64,000 bases of DNA. Origin: Calycina herbarum (Eukaryota; Ascomycota; Leotiomycetes; Helotiales; Pezizellaceae). This document shows, in pieces, positions 57,212-64,000 of this stretch; positions within the stretch are counted from its first letter, which is position 1, and every line of letters begins with the position of its first letter. The stretch is taken from assembly GCA_001414485.1 (NCBI GenBank), contig LLEY01000092.1, positions 1 to 64,000 on the forward strand, written 5' to 3'. The notes under the pieces are model-generated. The model worked only from the letters and a program-made list of their open reading frames with translations. It had not been told where the DNA came from and did not search any database. A program made the position numbers and the translations under genes.

Positions 57212-57564
57212 GGAGGAATACGATATCCTTGCAATTCAAGAGCCAGCGTGGAATAGCGCAAGAGACTCTCCCAGCCACTCTGTTTTGCCACGAGATTCCA
57301 CAGGAGAGAGAAGCGCTTGCAAGAGCTCTTGGAAAGCGGATCGGGGATCTTAGAGAGCTAAGGGGGGCGCTGGCGAATAGGAAGCTAGCGCCGAGGATCA
57401 CCACTTGGCTGCTCGGGCTAGGAAGACTCTAGGAGTATAGGCTCGCGCTGGAATTACTAGAGGAAGACAGAGAGGAGAAAGAGGAAGAGGCAAGAGAGAG
57501 GGAGGAAGAGGAAGAGGCAGCCGAGGCGCGCCGAAAGGCAAGGCCTAGGCCCAGGCAGTTCTAA
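57141..57564 (+). pseudogene. LINE ORF2 remnant: endonuclease start joined to C-terminal tail
   Basis: ATG at 57141 begins SVTVLHWSTRKTPEALDAAL and continues YDILAIQEPAWN, the first strand-helix-strand of an APE-type endonuclease with the metal-binding Glu in QEP. After about 40 codons the family text stops. A different frame then reads ETLPATLFCHEIPQEREALA, and after a TAG a Glu/Arg-rich tail (LLEEDREEKEEEARE). The RT is absent, so an internal deletion of several kilobases joined the two ends near 57240-57270. Confidence 0.7.
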
Positions 57565-57840
57565 GAAGGCGCTTAAGAAGCGCCAGGGACGGTAGGTATA
57601 CCCACGGCCCTTGTACTACTAACATACGCTTTGGCGGTTGAGCACTTCAACCTACCACCTTTCATGTCACCGAGTCGGAGAGACGAGCTCCGAATAGACA
57701 GTAGCAGGACCCGGAAGGGAGTGTCGCACGCTCGAGAGAAAGCTCGAGAAGCGACGGAGAACGAGCCGAAAGGCTTTGTAAACTAGAACAGAAGATGTAC
57801 TGCTTGCTCTTAGAGCTTGGCCTACGGCCTACGCAGCGTA

Positions 57841-57869
57841 AGAATAATAATAATAATAATAATAATAAT
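57841..57869. repeat. (AAT)n tail of the LINE
   Basis: About nine consecutive AAT/TAA units, typical of the 3' end of fungal Tad-type LINEs and adjoining the target duplication. Confidence 0.85.
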
Positions 57870-57879
57870 ATATACCCAG

Positions 57880-58117
57880 ACACAACCCATTAGTGAGCGT
57901 ACTTATAATGAGATTTGCAATCTCCAAAAAATGCTAGACCAAGTTGACGAAGTAAGAGAAATAAGAAAACATCTAATAATGCAAAACACCAAAAAGCTAT
58001 GACAACCCTAATGCGAATTCTCAACCAAATAAGTGAAAGCAAATAAGAAATAACTTTATATCAAACAAGGAAGCAATCTTTTTTATAGAAAAGAGAAAAA
58101 AGTAAGAAAACAAACTC
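57880..58117. other. Flank between LINE and glycosyltransferase gene
   Basis: 238 bp of AT-rich sequence, probably the 3' UTR of the minus-strand gene ending at 58118. No feature seen. Confidence 0.4.
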
Positions 58118-61100
58118 TCACACCCTCTGAAGCGCCACAGTGACATCGCGAACGAAAGTATCCTCCCCCATCAAGGGTTTAACCTTCACAACAGAAGCAC
58201 CTGAACTCTTTCCCCCGTCCCATGCTTCACTCTTCGCAAGAAGGGTAACTCTAGCAGGCATCATCTTCTTGACCCCAACAGGGGTTGTAGCATTCCCATT
58301 CCCATGACTATGAACTCCACTTTGCGCCCACAAAGTCGAAGCCCTGCTCCCACTCGTCCGATACCCACTATCAAAATGACTCCTAATCTCAGGACTCATC
58401 AAAGTCGTAGCTCCAAGGGAAGGAACCATCAGACTCGATGTCTGTGTAGAAGATAATTGCGGACGAACAGGTGGTGTTGCAGGACCCACACCTGCTGTAC
58501 CCCACACATTTGAGGGGATTGGCATACTAGGCATATGAGGACGCATCTCAGGTCTTGTAGTCGTAGTGGGCTTTCTGAGGATATCGTAACGCGCTTTTCC
58601 TATCCAAAGCATCTGTTCGTGTTCTCTGAGATAGCGTTCTCCACCGAAGGACTTCTGTACGATTTCTCGACTTCGCATTCCGAGAGCTCGTCGTTGTTCG
58701 GTTTTGGCGTACATGCGTGCTGTGATTGCTGCTACCTGTTCGGGAGTTGGCTTGTCGGTTATGGTTGGTGCTTTGAAGTCGGATGGGTCTTCAGCGTAGG
58801 GTGCCCATTCATCTAAGAGGGCTAGGAAATTTACTTGTGCGCGGGCGAGGTTGCGGGCGTCGTTTGGAGCTACGACTGCGCTGTAGCATGCACCGGTATC
58901 TGGGTCTGTGAGGACACGAAGGGAGGCTCCCACATCTGTGCAAACGACCGGTGCACCTGTGAGTGCTGCTTCGCCGAGTGCGAGAGGGAGACCTTCTGAG
59001 ATGGAAGAATTGAGGAAAACCCATGTTTTTTCGAGCACGCTGGTTGGATTTGCTTCTCCGCACATATTGACGAATCGAGGAAGTGATTTGGATGCTATGA
59101 TTTCGAAGCAGTCCGTCGAGTAGGATGGGGATTTATCGATGGCGCCATATATATCGAGACGATAATCGGTGAAGCCCCACTCATTGACAATGATATCGGC
59201 TGCTAAGATGGCGGTTTTGATGTCCTTTGCATACCAAACATGCGAGAGCATCGTTACAGTTGGCAACTTAGACTTGATCTCCTTGATAGGTGCGAATTGA
59301 GACATATCGGGAATACCATTCACAACGGGGTCAATCTTTCTCTTGAAAGTGTTTCGGTGCTCAAGTTGACCTTGGCTACTGCCGATTTCTGTTTCCCATC
59401 CGGGATTGAAGAAATCGGCGCAGGGGAGAATAGTGTCTGCGTGATGTAGAATCAACTGACTGGTAATTCGCATAAGACCAAGCAAGGCGTTTCGCACAAA
59501 AGGTGCCATTGCGCAAAGATCAGAAGAAAGATAGAGGTTCGTTTCACGCCAACTTATGGCGTGGTCCCAAATTTGAAGTGTCGATCCGCGTTTGATCTTG
59601 CAGACAATTCCATACGAGGCACTAACACTGTGGTGTGAAGCCTGGAATATCGCTGGAATGCGGTCTGGAATTGGTATTGAAAGTATGAACAAGTAGCGAT
59701 ACCAGAGATCAAGGGCAGCATCAAGTTGGGCTACTGTAGGTATTTCCGTTTGGAACCAAGACTCCGAAGGTGTTGGGCTAACTAAATCCTGACTGATCCA
59801 TAGATTTCGCCAGGCGCACTTGACTATATCGCTTGTCCATATTGCGCCCCAATGTTTGGAGTCTGAGAAGTAGGTGTTGAGATTTACTAAAGCTCGAGTA
59901 GTTTGGGCAATATCGCTCATTGTAAAATTGGTCGTTCTAGCACCTTTGACCAATGCGTTGAGAATGGGGAGGAAATTTCGTTCAATGTCCAGCTTTGTCG
60001 CATCTCTGGGGACATGCTCAACTTCTGTGTCGAGTTTATCCTTGAACAGGCCATGGGTAGGTGTGAGGAAGTCCAAGCCCCAGAGTGGGATTACTTTGAG
60101 ACTTCGAACGTTCATTTCCGTCTAATAAATATTAGTATGATCTTCTAATTCGGACAATGGAACTCTTACCTGATGCTTTGGAAGGCCAGAATCGTTGGCA
60201 GACTCGGCAATCATGTGCCAATTGACAGAACGGAGGTTATTGATCATGTCTCTTCGGCAAGCTGACACACCACCACCTTCATTTGGCCAGGTTCCTGAGT
60301 CCACCGCGAGAACTTGCAAGCCATCATTATCAAAGTCGGGAGCTTTCGATCTTGTCCTACTATTTGCATCACCGCCTTGTCCAAAGCTGTAAAGATCAGC
60401 AATCTTTATTGCTAGAGGTGCCCACCCAGAAATTGAGTTGTCTAAATCAACAGTCGCCATGATACCATCCGCATTTTCATCAAGAAAAACTTCTGCACCG
60501 GCAAGATCACCACGGTCACGCCTACGCCAATATGGTCGTAGTAAAGGTTCTCTCCTCAATAATTTCTCGTCCAGGTATCTCACCATGACACCATCAAATC
60601 CCGGTGTATTTTTCCATGCGCTCCAAAGCCTTGAGCGAGCTCGCGAGGTAGAGACTGGATTGCGATGTGTATTGAGCCCCAGCCATCGAGGAATCGCATG
60701 AGAAGTAAGAGTCTTGAAACCAACAAGCTGATCATCGTAAGAAAAACTGGAGTTTGTTGGTTTCTTCAAAACACCCAAGTGATCCCATTGGATGATAGGT
60801 GGTGTCTCAATAACTTCGCCATTCAATGTAGTGTGAATAGTAGGATGAAACTTGTGATCGTAACTCCAATGAGACTCATAGACATCAGAGCCAAGTACGA
60901 AAGTAGCTTCAGTAACTTGTGAATGTGGAATCCATTTGTCAAGCTTCTCATGATGAGTGGCTGGAGGCGCGGACCAAGACACCGTGCAAGTCAAATGAGG
61001 CAGAACAAATTCAGCTCTCAACAGCTCATCTTCAAAGTCGCTCCCCTGTCGATAATGGCAGTTGAAACGCACTAAGCTCCCATGAAGAATGTAAGAACCA

Positions 61101-64000
61101 CTTTGAATGAGGCCTCTGAAGTTAAAATTGACCTCTTCAAATTCATCTTTTCCTTCAACACACTTTCTCAATATTGGATATCGAATATTGTGCACTTTTG
61201 AGAGAGCCCTTCTCCGTGGTAATATGCTGGTATCTTGGTATTCATATCGGTAAACATTGCCTTTAATGCCGTTAGAGTACTCTTCTCTTCGAAGCAAGAG
61301 TTTGGCCTTGTTGTAAGTACTGATTCTTTGGAGCTTGGCGTTATCTTCAGGCTCTCGATCGAGTTTTCCAGCATATTGATGGACTTTGAAAGTTCCTGCT
61401 CTACCATAGGGTGAGTGGATGAATGCAGTAGATAAACCATCTGTGTTTTCAATAGCGATCTTTTGCCGTTTGAGTGAGACAGTGGTGCCGCCAATACGAT
61501 CCCACAATGTGCTGACATTTTTGCGACCATGGAAGAGGAAGATGGGCAATACCAGATCCTGAAGAAGTTTTGTGTATCTCCATACAGCAGTTGCAAGAAA
61601 CATATTGATGCATCGAACAATTTTGTTGCTCGAGTGAAAGGCGTAAGTGAGCTCACGTTGGAACTCGGGTTCAGCAACAAATGCGATGGCGACAAGCTTG
61701 AGGAAGATTCCCACGTGATGGTATACGTAGCTGAAAGGGGCCTTCCAGCTGCGAAGAACTTCTCTAGGTGTTCTCTTGGAGACATTTGGCAGGACTCGTA
61801 AGAACCTGAGAGATTCGAGGGAATCTTGATGGTATAGCTTTTCACCTGGGTTGTCGTCTCTCGCACCCAATGCATAATTTCTGCATGCCATAGCAATAAA
61901 TGCTCCGTAATTACAACGCGTGAGGAATATTTTCGTAGGAATATCTCGAGCTTGGTTGAATACAAGCCATTCTTGCTGAGACCTGGTCAACGTCTCTTCT
62001 TGGCCAGCACACCTCAGAATGATCAATTCTCGAATATCTCGAGGAAGTCGGTCCCATTTAATTTCAACATCAAACCGCAGTGCAAGATATTTCAGACTCT
62101 GGGTCTCAAGGAAACGAGACAGCTCCTGAGCTTTTGACGAAGAAGGTTTTTCTTGGCGCAGGTAGTCCTTGACACAACTTGGGACGGGGGGAGACTGTTG
62201 TAGGCGGCCCGAGATCGGGGCCGCTGCGAGTAATGTCTCTGCCAAGCACGCATCTTCATGGTTCATGCCCATGAGACTTTCTGCAACCGCGTGAATGAGA
62301 ATTTCGGCGGTACTAGAAGATCACGATGTTAGTTCAGGGGAGAAATCGGAAAGGTAGGCAGCCTACCTCTGATAAAAGTGGCTGACAGTACTTTGGTCTT
62401 GTTCTTCATCCATCATCCCACACCCAACCAAAATATGAAGCTGGCCATCTAGGAAATGACTAACTGCCTTCACATCACCGAAAGCATCACTCATCGCTGC
62501 CACAGTGACACAATCAACAATTACTGTCCCGCGCTCAAAAGCAAAAGTGGTAAGTTCTAAGATGGTTGCGGCTTGAGGGAATGCTTCAAGGGCAAATCTT
62601 GAGAGAGTAGTTCGAGGCTCTCGATAATTCCCTAATGCATGCAAAAGAGTAGATTTGATTTCCAGGCCAGGATGGTTCTGGGGATCAACCCGATAACGTT
62701 CTTCTTCACGCATTGCCCGAAGGTTGTGAAATATTATCCGTAGTTCGTCTTGAGACAACAATGGATCTTTCCCAGGAGTGGTAAAAGAGTGATAGTCTCC
62801 GTCAGGGGCTAGTTTACTATATCCCGATCTAGATGAGTCAGAAGCTCCGGGATGCTTGTGTATGGATTTCATCTTGATTCGTGCGTAATATAGCGAGAGT
62901 AGCGCTGCAGTCCAAGTAGCAGTACCCAGAGTTACCGTGTCGCAATACATGAAATCCGGGAAATAAGCTCTGAGGATTTGTCCCAAGGGGAGACCAATTA
63001 TGACAGCGACAAGCAAAGGTTTGAAGCTTCGTGGCCCGGCAAAGATCTTGGTATACTGTGAGTATTGTCAGTGCCATGGTCTTTCTCCGATGAAGTGATC
63101 TTACCTGATACCAGAGAAGACCTTGAATCAGAATTAGTATCCAGCTGTTTTGCTTTCGATGGGTGGGTGGGTGGAACTTACCTGTATAAGCAGCAACATA
63201 TGAGATGAAAAGAATCGTAGACTCTCTCGTACTATCAAATATCCATAAAAGACAAGAAGCAAGAGCCAAGCTCCACACATGTAGCAGGAGATAGCGGCCA
63301 AGCATTGTCCAGTAAAGAGAGCGTCTTGCTTTAACTTCTCTTTTCACTGCCTCTGGAATTGATCTGACATCCCCAATGAGCATATTCTGACCTTTAGCAG
63401 TCATAGTATGAAGTTTGGCAGCATTGAAATCAAGGAGCACTGCTCCAATCAAATAATACGCCAGAGAAAACCCCACTGGCATCCGGTACTTTGTGTTTAA
63501 GGCAGAAAGGCCTAAAAGCTGCCCCCCGTCAAGAATAGATGACCATTTATCCAGAAGAGCCACGATGAAATACAAAAGACTGCATCCGACCTAAACCTCG
63601 TATATTAGTACCAAGTGCTTATTATTGAAGAAGGATATATATACCTCGTCTCCAGCCTGACGCCAGTGTATGAAGGCATTGTGAAGTCGAATACCAGTCT
63701 GGAGTTGTTTGAGTGTCTGTAAAGCCACTTTTGTCTGCATATTCCAAGTTGAAGAATAAGGCATGGGAAGAGGGGTACCAGAATATCCACTGTACCATTC
63801 AAGCAAAAAGATTGTTGCATCATAACTTTTAGCGAGTGAAGACACCAGAGGGTCGTTTGATTTTTGTCGGAAGCGTTTTCGAGCATCTGTGACATCCCTT
63901 ATCATTGCAGCTCTCGCAAGTTTGAGAACTGCAGGATCTGTCATCCCAGCTAAAGCTTTCTCATCACCATCCTCTTGGGTCTCAATATACCATTCCCGAA
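58118..64000 (-). CDS. Large membrane glycosyltransferase with DUF3492/PelF-like region and GT4 domain (5' end outside window)
   Basis: Six exons are visible on the minus strand: 64000-63645 (open at the edge), 63590-63182, 63121-63105, 63055-62367, 62312-60170 and 60121-58118. Introns are 48-60 nt with matching phases. At least 1871 residues. Early exons hold several hydrophobic helices (PVGFSLAYYLIGAVLL, YLLLHVWSLALASCLLWIF, LLVAVIIGLPLGQIL, TWTAALLSLYY). A long middle region contains a further hydrophobic pair (about 61560-61740). The DUF3492 signature GTWPNEGGGVSACRRDMINN, then LKVIPLWGLDFLTPTHGLF, leads into the GT4 domain with NMCGEANPTSVLEKTWVFLN and the EX7E motif SEGLPLALGEAALTGAPVVC. 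The tail is Pro/Ser-rich. PelF (GT4) makes a GalNAc-rich exopolysaccharide in bacteria; the fungal galactosaminogalactan synthase is a possible relative. Exon 3 has only 17 nt. Confidence 0.85.

Larger units (their letters stand above)
54547..57863 (+). mobile_element. Tad-like LINE, internally deleted
   Basis: A 16-bp direct duplication AATAATATATACCCAG flanks it (54531-54546 and 57864-57879). The 3' end is an (AAT)n tail (about 57841-57863), which overlaps the duplication. ORF1 with three zinc-finger-like motifs and the beginning of ORF2 (endonuclease) are present. The reverse transcriptase is missing and the remaining 3' text is only the ORF2 C-terminus. At 3.3 kb it is about half the usual 6-7 kb of a Tad element. 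It sits 35 bp right of pogo A. Less RIP-altered than the LTR elements. Confidence 0.85.

Noticed and set aside
1..64000. tRNA, rRNA genes or CRISPR arrays
   Set aside because: I looked for tRNA box A/B text and regular spaced repeats by eye and found nothing convincing; tRNAscan-SE could still find a divergent one.

Overview
The window looks like a filamentous ascomycete (Pezizomycotina) nuclear genome, most likely a leotiomycete close to Botrytis/Sclerotinia; the placement is an inference from gene style and was not tested by a search. The signs are short GT-AG introns (about 48-270 nt, many with CTAAC/CTGAC branch sites), genes close together on both strands, mitochondrial and meiotic housekeeping genes, and a block of transposons mutated in the pattern of repeat-induced point mutation (RIP).

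Layout. 0-3 kb: divergent mitochondrial pair, ribosomal protein uS11m (Mrps18-like, minus) and TIM44 (plus). 3-11 kb: gene-poor, with degenerate short repeats, a possible CBS-domain relic, an OTU-like single-exon gene and a 214-bp MITE-like element with TA flanks. 11-13.3 kb: five-exon DHA2-type MFS transporter. 15.5-24.3 kb: dense housekeeping block with HSP78 (broken by a one-base frameshift), eEF1B-alpha, EMC5 and MSH5. 26-33 kb: GPI-anchored Ser/Ala-rich wall protein, NUDT15-like Nudix hydrolase, NIP30/FAM192A-like protein and an aldo/keto reductase, separated by 0.7-2 kb spacers. 33-37.5 kb: no gene, but several copies of a degenerate repeat in both orientations.

37.55-57.88 kb is an AT-rich transposon nest that can be dissected to the base. 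A Fot1/pogo element (A) holds a second pogo element (B) and a chromodomain Ty3/Gypsy element (Gypsy-1). Gypsy-1 in turn holds another Gypsy element (Gypsy-2). A deleted Tad-like LINE sits 35 bp beyond pogo A. All five have target-site duplications: TA, TA, ATAAC, CTTTG and a 16-bp duplication for the LINE. Coding frames persist but carry TAA/TAG at former Gln/Trp codons, as expected from CpA-to-TpA mutation. The most unusual items are a 195-codon antisense frame between the Gypsy-1 chromodomain and its 3' LTR, which survives with only RIP-type stops, and pogo ends built from a variable number of 17-bp units.

58.1-64 kb holds the 3' part of a very large multi-exon membrane glycosyltransferase with a DUF3492/PelF-like region followed by a GT4 domain. 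It runs off the right edge.

How the genes relate: uS11m, TIM44 and Hsp78 all serve mitochondrial protein synthesis, import and folding. eEF1B-alpha and EMC5 serve cytosolic translation and ER membrane insertion. MSH5 is meiotic. No biosynthetic cluster is apparent.
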